Shown here piece after piece: positions 32,504 through 45,232 of a stretch of DNA of 64,000 nt. How positions within the stretch are numbered: position 1 is the stretch's first letter; each line of letters begins with the position of its first letter. The DNA is taken from assembly GCA_047967505.1 (NCBI GenBank), contig CM106541.1; one strand, written 5' to 3'. Origin of the DNA: Dipteris shenzhenensis (taxonomy: Eukaryota > Polypodiophyta > Polypodiopsida > Gleicheniales). A model generated the notes under the pieces. The model was not told the DNA's origin. It did not search any database and saw only the letters and a program-made list of their open reading frames with translations. The position numbers were made by a program, and so were the translations under genes.

Positions 32504-35075
32504 TACACACACATACTCCCCCCCCCCCCAACACACACATATACACACATACTCTCTCTCTCTCTGTGTTGCTCTCTCTCTCTCTCTTAGTTATATTATT
32601 CTTTAATATTCCTTAAAATCGTTTTATTTTTTCTTTTAATTTCTTATTAATTTTCTAAGTTCCCCTTTTACATTTTCTTAGAATGTTTATTATTGCATTA
32701 CCTTTTTCTTTTTCTCCAACCCCCTTTTTTTGTTTTTATTTTTTTCTATTTCAGTTATGTCCTATTCTACTCTCTCTTTCTCTATATGTATTTACTCCTT
32801 ATTCTTGTGTTCTTTTCTACTTAATCAACTATAATATATTATAAAGTCCTTTAATTTATCAAAAAAATTTCTAACCCTCCTTTAATTTATCAAAACAAAA
32901 TTTTGTTTGAGTATTTTTGTTTCTGTAATTTTAGTTCTACTTTCTAATTTTTTCAAATCTTTCTTTATAATTTATTGCTACTTTCTATATACACATTAGC
33001 TTTGATTTCCGGGCGTTTTTTAAACTAAAATTCTCCTAAATATACCCTTCCTTTTTCCTCATGCTTATCTAAACATATTAGGGGGTCTATCCTACCTGTA
33101 ATTAAAAAACCCTTCCTCGCATGTTCTAAATGGGTCGCCTTTACATACCCACCCCGTTTGTATGAATTGGCATGCATTTTGGTTGCCCATAGCTACCTAG
33201 ACTACCCGCCTCCCCAAAATACTCTAGATCCCTAAGAATATCTATCTCCCCCGACTAACCGACTACATGCTTGAAGCTTGGCCTATATAATAAAGGCTCT
33301 AATATGCTAGACCTCCGCACGCAGTCCACTATCTTTTTAGCCCTATAGCTTCTCGACTACTCGACGTACTGCTTTAATAGGCTTCGTGCAATCCACCTCC
33401 CTTCGTCTGCACTGGCTACATATGCATAACTATCTGTATCTTGCCTACGCTACTGTCTAGCGCTAGACCTACGATCTACATGGCCTTACATGAGTGCTAA
33501 CCCCCCTTCTCAACAAACTCCACTAGTTTGCTCGACTCTACTACAGCGCTGTCTTTGACAAAACTGGCGACGCCACCTTTCATGAGCGTTAAGTGTACAT
33601 TGCCTCTTCTGTTGCGCTGCCCCCAATCTCCACTGAGTAACCCTGCTGTATTGTGCTTCTTCTTTTGCTGAGGTTGTCACTGCTACTGACCTCGATGGTG
33701 GTTATTATGGCTTTGTTGCCCAAGCCTTGGTTGCTGCTGTTGCCGCGTTGAGACCTTAGCCTTTACTGCTACTCTGCTGCCTAAGCCTTTGTAAGCGGCT
33801 GGATGTGACAGCTGCCAAGATATTTTGGTTTCTGCGTGGTAGTTCCTCGTGTGCCATTGCACTGTACTCTTCGACACAGTTCTCTTGAGTCTCTAACCCT
33901 CCGTGCTCTACCACTCACAACACTAATGGACTCAAAGGTGCAGTCCCTAACATTGGTTTATGCCCCCTGTTATCTCATTTTTTAGCCATTTTATTCAAAC
34001 CCCTCCTTTTTTTCCCCTTTAGCTTTTTACAAATTCGCTATATTAAAAACACTCTACATAGATATAGAGATATTTATATATGTATATGTGTGTGTGTATA
34101 TATATATATATATTCATGTATATTTAATGTGAGGTTATTTTTCTAATTAAGTCAATTGCATGTTCTATAAAAATTTACTCAGATTATGCTCACTTTTTAA
34201 CTTTATTGCTATTTACTATTATTTTTGAAGTGTTTTTGTCCTTATAGACCTATTTTTTAATTCTCTTAGTTATGCAAAATAATTATTTATATAAGATCCC
34301 TATGCTTTTCTTAGCTAACTTTACATTTGTTATAATTTGGCTTCTTTAACTGTCTCACCCTCTATCTATCCTTACTTATATAATGACTATAGATATATAC
34401 ATTTCCATGGTTGCTCCTTCATGTATTTGTCAACATATATTTGCACTACTATATTTACTTATACTGATGTTTCAATAACTTTTGCATATGCAATTTTTTT
34501 ATTTGCCTATATACTTTCATACATTTCAAGATTTCAAGGTAAGTGCAAGCTTTTTCTAACACAAGGTTGCTATGCATAATTTTGCGGGATAACACATGCA
34601 GGCATTACCCTCCCAATGATAAACCCTTATTATTATGCTAATCCCTACTCTTGCACACATCTTATGGCATACACTGGTCACCAACAATTTTTAAATCCGA
34701 AAACTACTTGGGTTCTTTGGTAAAAGCGATAACAAGCTGGGGAAAACAAGCATTACCTGTCTACCCATTTGATGCTATGTTGTTCTAACACGTAGTTTCT
34801 CTTAAATGGTGGCAGGTAAGTGGACCCCGACCTCGGAGCCTAGACTACTGGATGGATTCGACACTTTTTTACCAGTTCTACTCATGACAATCCATATATC
34901 AATGTTAATAAGAGTTTTTTCCACCTTTATCTGAGCATCATGTGCCGTGTTGTTTATAGGTTTTTATTTTTAACACACACACACACACATGTACGTACGT
35001 ACGTGCATGCATGCATGCATCCATACATATATACATACATACGTACGTACGTACATACATATATATATGGTACTA
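32361..35075. repeat. (CA)n-ended dispersed repeat, copy 1
   Basis: Starts with (CA)n tracts (32372-32395, 32440-32515, then a C10 and a CT tract to 32590). It continues as T-rich sequence with a more GC-balanced core (33.1-33.95 kb) and ends with TGGTGGCAGGTA (about 34811), CACTTTTTTACCAGTT, CCACCTTTATCTGAG, GTGCCGTGTTGTT and (CA)n at about 34973-34989. The ending closely parallels 58.78-58.99 kb. No protein is recognised. It may be a non-LTR or other unclassified element. Confidence 0.6.
34975..35070. repeat. CA, ACGT, ATGC and ATAC tetranucleotide tract
   Basis: (CA)n passes into GTACGTACGTACGT, GCATGCATGCATGC, then ACATACAT and a second ACGTACGTACGT run. It is nearly all alternating purine-pyrimidine and is self-complementary in blocks. 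Confidence 0.9.
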
Positions 35076-35434
35076 AAATGTAAGTGTTGTGTTAGTAAAA
35101 CAAAGTACCAAAGAAGTAATAAAGATTGAGATAGAAAATGTTTAACACTGAGTTGATTGATTCTTGAGAGGCTATTTGCTTTCCATTGCTGTAGTATGCT
35201 AGATTGTCTTTGTTGCTCATTTCTCTTGCCCCCTCATGATGATCAATTATAGTTTTATTCTAGAGGAGATGGCCTTGTTGCAAAGCCAATAACCTAAAAC
35301 AATACAAAGGGACTTGTTTTCTAGGTACCTTAAATGCACTAACAAAAGCAATATCCAGGACAGCAGTCCGCGGCTTACCTTGCTTATAGATATAGGTCCC
35401 TAACCTTGTTGATAATGGGTCATGATACTCATCT

Positions 35435-35536
35435 TTTCAAAGGAGATGCACATATGATGAACTCTTTTTTAACCAGTAACAAAATAGCCCTATTTTTCAA
35501 AGGAGATGTACATATGATGAACTCTTTTTATTCAGC
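35435..35536. repeat. Tandem pair of the AAGGAGATGYACATATGATG unit
   Basis: Two copies about 60 bp apart share CAAAGGAGATG, ACATATGATGAACTCTTTTT. They flank copy 1 of the (CA)n repeat on the right; the left partner is at 32327. Confidence 0.8.
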
Positions 35537-35769
35537 AAGAAAAAAGTACGCAAAAATCAACACAAAAGAAGTACTAAATTTACTTGTATTTGTTTGATAT
35601 CTAAGTTGGATTTGCATATATTTCTCCTCACTATCATGCAAACATCACAACAAAATGTTTGCCAAGATTGCTTCATGCACCTCTATGGGGACACTACACT
35701 ATTTTGTGGCATCTAACCTTATTTATAATTTCATTAAAGGCCAATGTGTACCGCAAGAAAATGCCTTAT

Positions 35770-36930
35770 ATATGATAGTGGTACTTAGCACCTGACGAAG
35801 TATGGCAGTAGCACCTAGATTGTACTAAAAAGTAGTGTGACAATAGTACCTAAATAGTACTAAACGGTACTAAATAGCATATGATAGTAGTACCAAGAGT
35901 ACCTAAATAGTACTAAATATTACTAAGAGTGTGACAGTAGTACCTAAATAGTTCTAAATATGATAGTGGTACCTAAATAGTACTAAATATGATAGTGGTA
36001 CCTAAATAGTACTAAGTGGCATATGACAGTTAGTACGTTGCATCTGAGAGTATAATAGTAGTACCTAAATAGTTCTAAAAAGTAGCATATGACATTGGTA
36101 CGTTGCATATGAGAGTATGAAAATAGTACTAAAATTACTATGTAGCATATGACAATGGTACGTTGCATATGAGAGTATGATAATAGTACCTAAATAGTAT
36201 TGAAAAGTACTACATAGCATATGACAATGGTACTTTGTATTTGAGATATGACAATAGTACCTAAATAGTAATAAGTAGCATATGACAGTGATACATTGCA
36301 TATGAGAGTATGAAAATATTATCTAAATAGTACTAAGTAGAATATGACAGTGACATCTAATAGTATGACAATATTAGCTAAATAGCACTAAATAGTACTA
36401 AGTAGTATATGATAGTGGTATGTAGCATCTAAGAGAATATAATAATAGTACATGAATCGTACTAAATAGTACTTAGTAGGATAATTCCAATGGTACTTGA
36501 CATCTGAGAGAATATGATAGTAGTACCTATATAGTATTAAATGGTACAAAATAGCATATGACAATAATACTTACCATGTGAGAGAATATATAAGTAGTAT
36601 CTAAATAGTACTAAGTAGTACCAAATAGGATAGGACATTGATACATAGCATCTGAGAGCATATGACGATTGTACCTAAATAGTATCAAATAATACTAAAT
36701 AGTACTAGCACATGACAATCATACTTAGCATCTAAGAGTGGTACCTAGCAAATGAAAAATGAGTATTGAACAATACTAAATAGTAGTAATACTCATCAAA
36801 TGTATTAAATAGTACTAAGTATTGGTACTAGCATATGCAATTGTTAGCATCTGATAGTGTTACCTAGCATGGGAGAGTGGTACCTAGCATATGACAATTT
36901 AATATTGTTTAGTACTAAATAGTACTAATA
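35770..36930. repeat. Degenerate GTACCTAAATAGTACTAA array, right part
   Basis: About 1.2 kb of imperfect repeats built from AGTACTAAAT and GTACCTAAATAG. A higher-order period of roughly 85-105 bp is marked by GCATATGACARTGGTAC and GCATATGAGAGTATGA words. No coding potential beyond chance Tyr/His/Cys-rich frames. Confidence 0.85.
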
Positions 36931-37703
36931 GCGCTACTACTTGTCATGATGCTCCTCCGCAAAAGAAGGCTGATGTACCTCTCTAAGCTCCAAATAATGG
37001 GTGAGATGTTGTGTATAATTTTTTGGGCCAAGCCTATGCTTGCAAGTGTCTTGCCTGTGCCTCCTTCAAGTTATCTACAATTTCCATTGATATTGACTCC
37101 TTTGGAAAATAAATATTGTTCACAATTTGTTTCACATTGTCCAGATGTCATATGTTCCTAGTCAAAATGTCTGCCTAAGCTAAGGTTTCTGGTCACTTGT
37201 TTGAAATGTTGTGCAACTGTGAATGTCAAGTGTCGCATTGTTCCATTTGGAGTATTTTGGTAGAGATGTGCATGATTTGTCTTCACTTAGCAAATTTGTG
37301 GTAGAATTCTGGGATAAGGGGATGGATGACATTTGTTAAGAATGACTTCAGATTCCACCGCATTCCTAGTCTAATAATTCATCCTACACACAACCTTTCA
37401 ATGGCTACTCTTCAATGATCTATCTTGCACACAAATGAGGGACTCAAAGGCTAATCTTGAATTAATGAATGGACATTGAATATTAACATTAATATAAGCA
37501 TGTTTGGAGAATAAGTATTATGTATTTGAGAAAGAGAACATCGGGTCTATTGAGCCTTCTAATGCTATTTTTTTATCATACCAAACAACAAGAACTAGAA
37601 TTGTCGACCTCAGTATGTGCGAGAGAGAGCTCAAAGAGGGAGAGAGACATGGAGCAATGGAGGGACCTATGCAAGATAGCAAGAGAGGGACTTGAAGCCT
37701 GCA

Positions 37704-37707
<4 letters not shown>

Positions 37708-37782
<75 letters not shown>
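37708..37782. repeat. (GA)n microsatellite, about 37 units
   Basis: An uninterrupted GA run. The long frames on both strands across it (Glu-Arg or Ser-Leu repeats) are artefacts of the repeat. Confidence 0.97.
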
Positions 37783-37785
<3 letters not shown>

Positions 37786-37950
37786 TGAGACAATGAGAGA
37801 GAATGTAGACAAGGAGAGAGACTACAGGAAGAGCGCACGCTCTTGGAGGGAGAGAGAGAAATAAAAAATCATCGTAGTGTGGGGGAACACATGATCAGAG
37901 ATCATAGAATCCTTGATGTGTAGGGAAGGATTCATGCAGTTGTTTGTCTT

Positions 37951-38050
37951 GATGTCATTTTAATTGCAATTTACTACATGTCAGATGTGTAGAGGATTGT
38001 GATGTTATTTTAATTGCAATTTACTGCATGTCAGATGTGTAGAGGATTGT
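37951..38050. repeat. 50-bp tandem duplication
   Basis: Two units starting GATGTYATTTTAATTGCAAT differ at two positions only. Confidence 0.92.
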
Positions 38051-39079
38051 GATGTCATATCACAATTTGTATATGCAATACCTGAATTGCATTCGACTTC
38101 TAGCTCATCTTGTCCTTCCATACTATATTTTCTTAACCTTGTATCATGCATTGGAATCTCATTGGAATCTAGGATTGAGTTCTTTTTTGCATTTTCCTTT
38201 TTATGGTCTATCATCAACTGGGTTGCAATTATGCACTGCATTTTGTTCATCCAAGTATTACCAAATTAACCTTTTACTTTCTCCTCTCTATCTTTTGATT
38301 TTTCCTAGTGTTAGAATTGGATAGCCTACTTGAACTTTGATCATAACCTACCATATGTTCTAGCATATAATAATTTGATGATGTTTGCATAGAATTTTTT
38401 GCTTGTTCTCATCTCCGCAATGTTATCTCAACTGACCATGATTCCCAATCTTTGTTGGCAATTATTTTTGCTAGAGACTACGTACTCAATTTGATACTGC
38501 ATTTTGCTAATATCTTGTCCATGTTATTGATGGCTCACTCATGGAGTCTTATCCAATCATGATGGTTCTCACTCTTGGAGGCTTCACCAAGCTATTGTTA
38601 ATGGTACTACTTGAGCTTTACCCATTTTCTTAGTGATGATTCCCATAGAAGGCTTGCTCAAATTGATGGTCGCAAACTTGTACATCCATTTGGAAAATTC
38701 TCAAATTTTGGAGATGTGATGCTGTTTGTTGTATAAGCCTTATCAATATAATAGATTTCAAGATAATGGTTGCTTCTATTACTATATCATTCTTCGGTTT
38801 TGTTAAGTAGGACTTTGTTGATGTTCACCTATTGTTGAAGCTTACTAGTTGTTGGTCTCAATCTTGTTTCTTCATTGTTGCAATGTTGTTGTCATTTTTA
38901 CTTCACAAGTGTTGATACTAAGTTTCACTAATTGATATTTATCACTTCTTTGATTGTTGATGTCCATCCTTGTTTGATGTTTATCAATGGCATTACAAGT
39001 TTGATATTGATGTGGAAATATCTTGAATCTTTGACTTATTATCTTGGTATAACAAGTTTCGAATGAGACACAATACTAA

Positions 39080-39325
39080 TCTTAGTGTTAGTGATCTATT
39101 AATGATGAGTACACATGTAGTTGCTATAATATAAACCTCAATAGTAGCATAATATTACCCTCCAATTCATTAGACCTATTATGGTACCTTATTGTTGATG
39201 ACCTATAAATGATGAGTGCATGTGTATGTACCTTATTGTTAATGATGTATTAATGATGAGTGCATGTGTACTGGCTACAATATAACCCTGAGTAGTAGCT
39301 ACATAGTAGTATCCTCCAATTCATC
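39080..39325. repeat. Diverged direct repeats
   Basis: AATGATGAGTRCAYRTGTA blocks followed by CCTCCAATTCAT occur at about 39100, 39210 and 39253, ending near 39180 and 39322. Confidence 0.65.
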
Positions 39326-40819
39326 ATAGCTAAGTATGTGCCTTAGTGGATGGGTTGAGGAGGGTACTTCATAACATCCATAAGCAAAAATGAATCTAAA
39401 ATAAAACTATATGTGAGATTTTACATACTATTACATAGTTGTTTGGCCCTCATTTATAATTATACATGTTGTAATACTCAATTTAAGCCCTCTCTTTGTA
39501 TATTACATAAATTAATACACTAGACAAGGATATATTTGATCGTCTTAGGCATGTATGTCATATAATAGTAAAAAATCCCTTTGTATGCTCGTAAGTGCAA
39601 TATCAGTGCAATATTATATGTTTGAAGAGTGGCATTCCGAGGTGCATGTTTGACAATGCACAATGATATTATGATGGCATTTAATGTTGTAGATACAAGG
39701 GAGCTATTATTGCATGCACTCTCTAGCTCTTAATACATGCTCTATGGAGGCTCATGGTTGTTGTCACTCTAACGGAGCCACTTGCAAGTGTCTATTTGAT
39801 TCCAATGTCCTTGAAGCTTTAGCTTTTAGGCTTATCAATCTATAGTAATGTAATTATGTCTTTGTTTGCTAATTGAATCATAGTTTTACCATAATTGGCA
39901 CTATGTTTGTCTCTTGCAACCTCTAAGTTTATAATTTTGAACGTCCGGGATCCCTTTCTCACAACCTATATCCGTTTCTCTTGCACCCCATGGTAAGCTA
40001 TTGGCTAGATTACCTAGATTAACAAAAAAATTTAACAGTGAAAATATGGACAACAATAAATAGTAGATGAACTTATCAGAATGATAAGGTGAGGCACCTA
40101 GATGACAATATGTGTGTTGCAACTTAAGCGAAGTTGTAGTTTGAAGTATCAGAATTACAATAAACATAGGAGAGAGATTGAGCTAAAAAATTGGCCAAAA
40201 TAAAATATGTTGCCCATGCAAGATTAGCTAAACGATAGGGTCAAATTTGTTAAATAATTGGCAAGAGGATGGGGTAGAGGTTGCATATGTGTGAATTGAA
40301 TATTTACTTTAATGCATAGTTTTTGTACAATATAGGTGAGAATGTTAACTAAAATAAGCATTTGTTACCACTAAGCAATAACTAAGTGAGTGAGGATTGT
40401 GATTCTTGGGATCCTCTCAATTTTGGACAAAAGTAAAAGAAGATATAGAGCATGCCCTCATATGTGTTTCCATAATTCAAGCGCTACATTTGTATAATCA
40501 AAGTGCTACATTATTGACCTTAGTTGGCATCGAAATGATATTTAGTGGTTATGTCCTTGAGTTGGTGACTCACTTAGCTATGTTTATGATATTTTGAAAG
40601 AGTATAACAAATAGAGTGACATAGAGCCACAGATAGAGATTGATGACAAGTAGATAGAGAGGCAAAGAGGGAAACAAACAAATAGATAGATAAAGAGATG
40701 TGCAATCACATGGTGGTGATGTGTAAAGCCCAACACCTATCCCATGTTGCAAATATACAAAGGATACTCGAAACAATGTGGTACAAGTAGGTAGGTAGTG
40801 GAAAAGCCCCAAGATTAGA

Positions 40820-41330
40820 GCACCTACGATATAAAGGCTCATAACGTGTCGTTTATTGATGATGGAGCGGAGAGGAGGATGGATGCATGGAGTACGGGAT
40901 GTACATGTATGGCGATGTATGCGTAAATGGTGGATGATGGATGGGGGAGGGGAACCGGCGTACGGGGAGGCGGAGATTGCGGAAGGGGGACCGGTCACCG
41001 GCTACAGGCGGTTGCAAAGGGGAATCCTTAATTATGATGGGCGGGTGTGTGCATGTGCAAGGAAATGCGGCGCCGCACGTTCCGTGGAAACCGGCAAGTG
41101 CCAAACGGCGCGGCCGTCAGCCGGTCTTTATCCCAACAAACACTCCCATTTCTTTTATTCAACACTCGTCGCTTTTTCCCACTTCCCGGTGCCTTTCCCT
41201 TTCTATATATGACTTAACTGTCGCACCATCCCCCGCCTTCCCCGGGTTCTTTTTCGGACTTTTCCCGCAGCAAAATAGTTCACAACATAGAGTTGCCTTA
41301 TTTTCAACTATGGACATCGCCTTAGTAATA
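40820..41330 (+). promoter_or_regulatory. CpG- and GC-rich promoter-like island
   Basis: CpG is common here (GGCGCCGCACG, GGCGCGGCCGTC, ACCGGTCACCGG) but scarce in the surrounding kilobases. TATA-like words occur at about 40829-40837 (GATATAAAGG) and 41202-41211 (CTATATATGA), and an AACGTGTC ABRE-like word at about 40843. The second TATA-like word lies about 160 bp before the ATGGAAAATGG that opens the broken frame downstream. Depleted CpG elsewhere suggests methylation decay, so this may be an unmethylated promoter. Direction is inferred. Confidence 0.4.
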
Positions 41331-41368
41331 GGATCTAACGGCTCTCTTGACTTTCACTCCTAACCCCA

Positions 41369-41969
41369 TGGAAAATGGTGAAGTTAGAGGGCATTCCCAC
41401 GTAGAGAATTTCTACGCCCAAAGATTGCGGGGAGGCAAAGAATAGCTTATTTCCTCAGAATTCGCCTTCCAAATCGGTGGCATAGGAGGTACCTACATTC
41501 ACAGCTAACGTCACGGATTTTGGCAGTGTTAGCCATGAAGATAGGGGAAGAGGAAAAATCGCGATCTTGGAGCCAATCTCTTGCAAGAATCGCTCCTGCA
41601 TGACGCTGAGTTTCAAGACATTAAATGAATGAAGCTTCCTCGCCATCCTTGCAAAACATGTTCTCATGAGCTCCTTCCTCACTTTCAGCCATTTTCTCCG
41701 GTCGATCGCGGGAATGCCCTCTTAGCTGCTGTGAAAATCGGTTGGGAGAAGATTTTGGAAGCTTTGAGCCAATTAATCGTGAAGGATTTCACTCCAAGGC
41801 GCCCAAAACTTCATGCATTGAATGGCGTGAGAGCTCACGTAGAGATGCAAAGTTTGTGCCTATTTCTTTGTTCCCTCATGGGAATGTCCTCTTACCAGTG
41901 TGGTTCATGGCTGGTTCTCAAGGTTGGCACGTAGTTCAAAGCCCATTTGGAGCACCATTGATTTTTTAA
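41369..41969 (+). pseudogene. Unidentified broken reading frame
   Basis: Starting at ATGGAAAATGG, the plus strand reads a protein-like stretch with one stop after RLRGGKE, a frame change into TANVTDFGSVSHEDRGRG and KIAILEPISCKNRSC, another stop or shift into AILAKHVLMSSFLTFSHF, and a further shift into EPINREGFHSKAPK, SCIEWRESSRRDAKF and VPISLFPHGNVLL, ending about 41969. Each block lies exactly where its neighbour ends, in three different frames, which is what a single decayed coding sequence looks like. I do not recognise the family with confidence. It has the feel of a retroelement-encoded or repeated plant protein. It lies directly downstream of the CpG-rich island. Confidence 0.45.
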
Positions 41970-44904
41970 AGATTCAACCTCCTGGGAGTAACCTCAAGTA
42001 GGCATCTTCTCAAGAACTTCTTGAGCTAGACATATGAAACTATTTGATCTACCAAAAACTCTTAGATAGAGCTTTAAGTCAACCAAAATTCCCTGGAGCA
42101 CACACCTGTACTAATTCCTAAAAACATTATTATTACACATTTTCCACATTTGCTGAATGACCACGCCTCTTACTAACTGCCATATCTCATACAATGCCTC
42201 ATTTGATTTTCCCTTGTCGCCTAACAATGCTTGATTCCATGAGTTTGATACTTGGGGGGGGGGGGTGTTCACTATGTATAAACCATATATATCACGTGAA
42301 TTCAAGGCTTATTTGTAAAACCTCTTATTTGTAAATTTATCATGAATAAAACACAACCTTTTTCTATTTAATTTGTGAAACCCCCCTTTACATGATACCC
42401 TTTTGTATGTGAAAATTGTGTAAAAAGGGAATTAAAAAAACTCCTTCTATTGAAACCACGTGCTATTCTTACATATATATGAGTGACCCCCCTGAGGTTT
42501 GATATACCTACAAGTTGTCTACAAGAAGGCCAAGGGGGATGCTCATGCACATATTTCATTCTCAAAAATCCATAGCACATATTTTATTCAGGTCCCAATG
42601 AAACATAATTCTTTCAACAAATTTGTTGAGCTCTTTTTGAACCCTCCAAAAAAACCATTAGTCTTCCTTTGTCTCCTAAAATTTTGTCTTGGCCCCCTAT
42701 CCCTCATGTTATCTAGCAATTGGTAGTGAAGGTACATGATATTTAGATTCAAAACATCATAAGACATGTATGATGTCATATCAGAATTCATAGCTACTGT
42801 TCAAATGGTTCTTTGCTTATATGCATACATATGTGATTGAAACCCTCCACCTCCACTTGACAATGGTAGATGCACATGGAGTGCAAAATTTATGATCTCA
42901 TTCCATATGAACATTTTATATCTCTAGATTATTATGCTCATATATGATGTATGCATTCGCATGACCTTTATGTTTTACCTAACATGTATCAAACTTTCAA
43001 AAGCTATATGTTGTTAAAAAAAGATATATAGTTAACAAATATCCAACCACAGGAGTGACTTCGAAAAGTATGTTGGTCCATACATCATAAGATACCATTG
43101 TTGCATATTTTGGATTATAGTTTGTAGGTAAAATTTTCATTTTAAAACGTATACAACCTACTTCAAACTCTCTAACAAAAACATAATTCTCTTAGAAACA
43201 TATTCTATGACAAACATAATTCTCTTAAAAACATAATTCTCTTAGAAAAATATTTAATGGCAAACATAATGTTTCTCTCAGCAAAATATTCGTACAAATT
43301 TTATTGCCAAGTTATACTTACTATCAACTGCTAACATTCCCATGTCGGTGTGAATACTCTTGGGAGTACGAAGTAATTCCATTAAAATTGATGTAGTTGA
43401 CACGTTTTGAAAAGACAATCAAAACCAAGGCCTTAAATTAAACACTTAACTCTCCAAGTACCATCATAAAAAAAGGATACATTGACCAAAAGGATACAAA
43501 ATATAAGCACTGTGATTATTTATATAAATTCAAACTTGCGACGACGAGACCGGGTGACAGAAACGCGCTGCCCTTCTCGAACCTTTACAAGATACAACCA
43601 AAATTGCACAATGCTAGCTTGGAGTGAGTTCTCTAGCACTTTGTCATAGATGGAATTTCTAGAAACACCCCATCATAAAAAATGGATACATTGACCAAAT
43701 GTATATAAGACTATGAGCAACTAGCTATAGAGATGAATTCAAAATCACATAATGCTAACTCGGAGTTGAGGTTTCTATTCATTCTCTACTTGGAGTTGAG
43801 TTCTCATACTTAGCACTTTCTTATAGATCCATTGAATGAATATGTTAAATTGTCAAACATCTTCCAAGATGCTCTATGTCATTACTTGCAGCCTTGTGGA
43901 TTCCTTAATTCTATTCCACTAAGAAAATTACATGGATTAATTGACCTATTTTAAAAGTTATTTAAAACGACTTGAAAAGATTGGAGCTATGGCTAGAGGA
44001 AAATAAAGCTCATACCTATGAAGGACCCCTTGATGGAATATGTTTGATGAGGAGATGATATTACATGAAATTGACATGTACATATAGAAAAGGAAATTGT
44101 TCATGCTATGGATGGATGCATATCTTTTGTGATAGAGGAAAAACTGCACACTTGCAAATGGATGAGGATGAAGGGACTTAGGTGGATTCATTATTATTTT
44201 CTAATTCTTTACTTCACTACCATAACTTGTGCAAGGTCTAGAGCTCCCTATATTTGTAGTTGGCTACAAGTTATAGAGAAGGCTCCTAAGATAGGCATCA
44301 ATCATTTGGAACACACTAAGGGACATTGATCCCTTGAACAACACACCTAATATAAAAATAGTTTGTAATGTTGCGATGAACATAAAGATCTAATGTGCCA
44401 TAAAGGTCTAGAGTGCCATTTTTGTGCCTAATTTCAAGAAGACTAGAGGATGCATACATCCAAATTTTTATAGGTACATTTGATGCCCAACCTAGCTTAC
44501 AAATTGAATCCACATTGACACTATACCAAAGAGAGAGATTTCACCAAGGGCACATGTTGAAATTTTCAAGGATGATGCAAGCCAATGGAGGAGCTTGTAA
44601 TTCAACAAACTCAAGAAGGTATAAGATCTAGGTAACCCCAATAAATCATGCAAAAATGGCATGGGACCAAGATATATAGTGGTTAAATGGATGTAGATAT
44701 CTTGCCCAATTTCCTTACTTATTTGATATGGGATGCTAGGTAGAGGTCCACAGAGGGTGACAACGCACTATGCAACCAATCTATTTTTTCCTCTTAGTTT
44801 TCATATTAGTCTTGTTAAGGAGGCAATTGTATGTTTCTTGTACTTGTTGCTAGAGGAGCATCTTAGCTAGGTGAAGTTGACTGCACATTTCCTATTGTTC
44901 TTTT
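41970..44904. other. AT-rich stretch without a recognised gene
   Basis: Contains a G13 run (about 42255-42267), short ACATAATTCTCTTA repeats (43180-43260) and a diverged duplication (43440-43640 against 43665-43830, sharing GGATACATTGACCAAA and TTGGAGT...GAGTTCTC). Nothing else is recognised. Confidence 0.4.
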
Positions 44905-45218
44905 TGTTAGAATATGAAGTCAAAGTGTGAGTTATTTGGAGTGTACTAGGTCTCTAGGTGGTGTTTCTAGTGTATTTTAGTAGACACCATTCTACTTTAT
45001 ATCCTACCACTGAGGTCACTATGGGACTTATCCCATATACATTGTGTGTTTTCTAGAGTCTAGTGTCACACACTGTGTTGTACTTGTCTAGTCTTGTCAT
45101 ATCAGTCAACTTCAAGCTATCTATTCATGTGAGTACTTTGGAACCTTATCGTTGCTTTGCACTTGTATCTTCATTTTAGTCTTTCCATTTCGTTTCCATT
45201 CCGTGCCATGTGCCTTCA
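44905..45218 (+). repeat. 5' LTR of the gag-only Copia element
   Basis: 314 bp, TGTTAGAATATG at the left, GTGCCTTCA at the right (TG...CA), followed two bases later by the primer site. Confidence 0.85.
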
Positions 45219-45220
45219 TG

Positions 45221-45232
45221 TGGTATCAGAGC
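45221..45232 (+). other. Primer binding site, gag-only Copia element
   Basis: An exact TGGTATCAGAGC two bases after the LTR. Confidence 0.85.

Larger units (their letters stand above)
36931..40799. other. AT-rich stretch without a recognised gene
   Basis: Holds a (GA)n tract, a 50-bp tandem duplication and diverged direct repeats (listed separately). Frames here come from simple repeats or lack known domains. Confidence 0.4.

Noticed and set aside
32372-32520. Possible functional Z-DNA or promoter role of the (CA)n tract
   Set aside because: Microsatellites of this kind are common and nothing nearby is transcribed as far as can be seen.
37518-37864. Frames of about 105-115 codons on both strands
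   Set aside because: They are made by the (GA)n microsatellite and have no non-repeat domain.
40570-41363. Overlapping frames of 80-142 codons on both strands
   Set aside because: The GC-rich island lowers stop frequency; the frames overlap in several phases and share no known domain.
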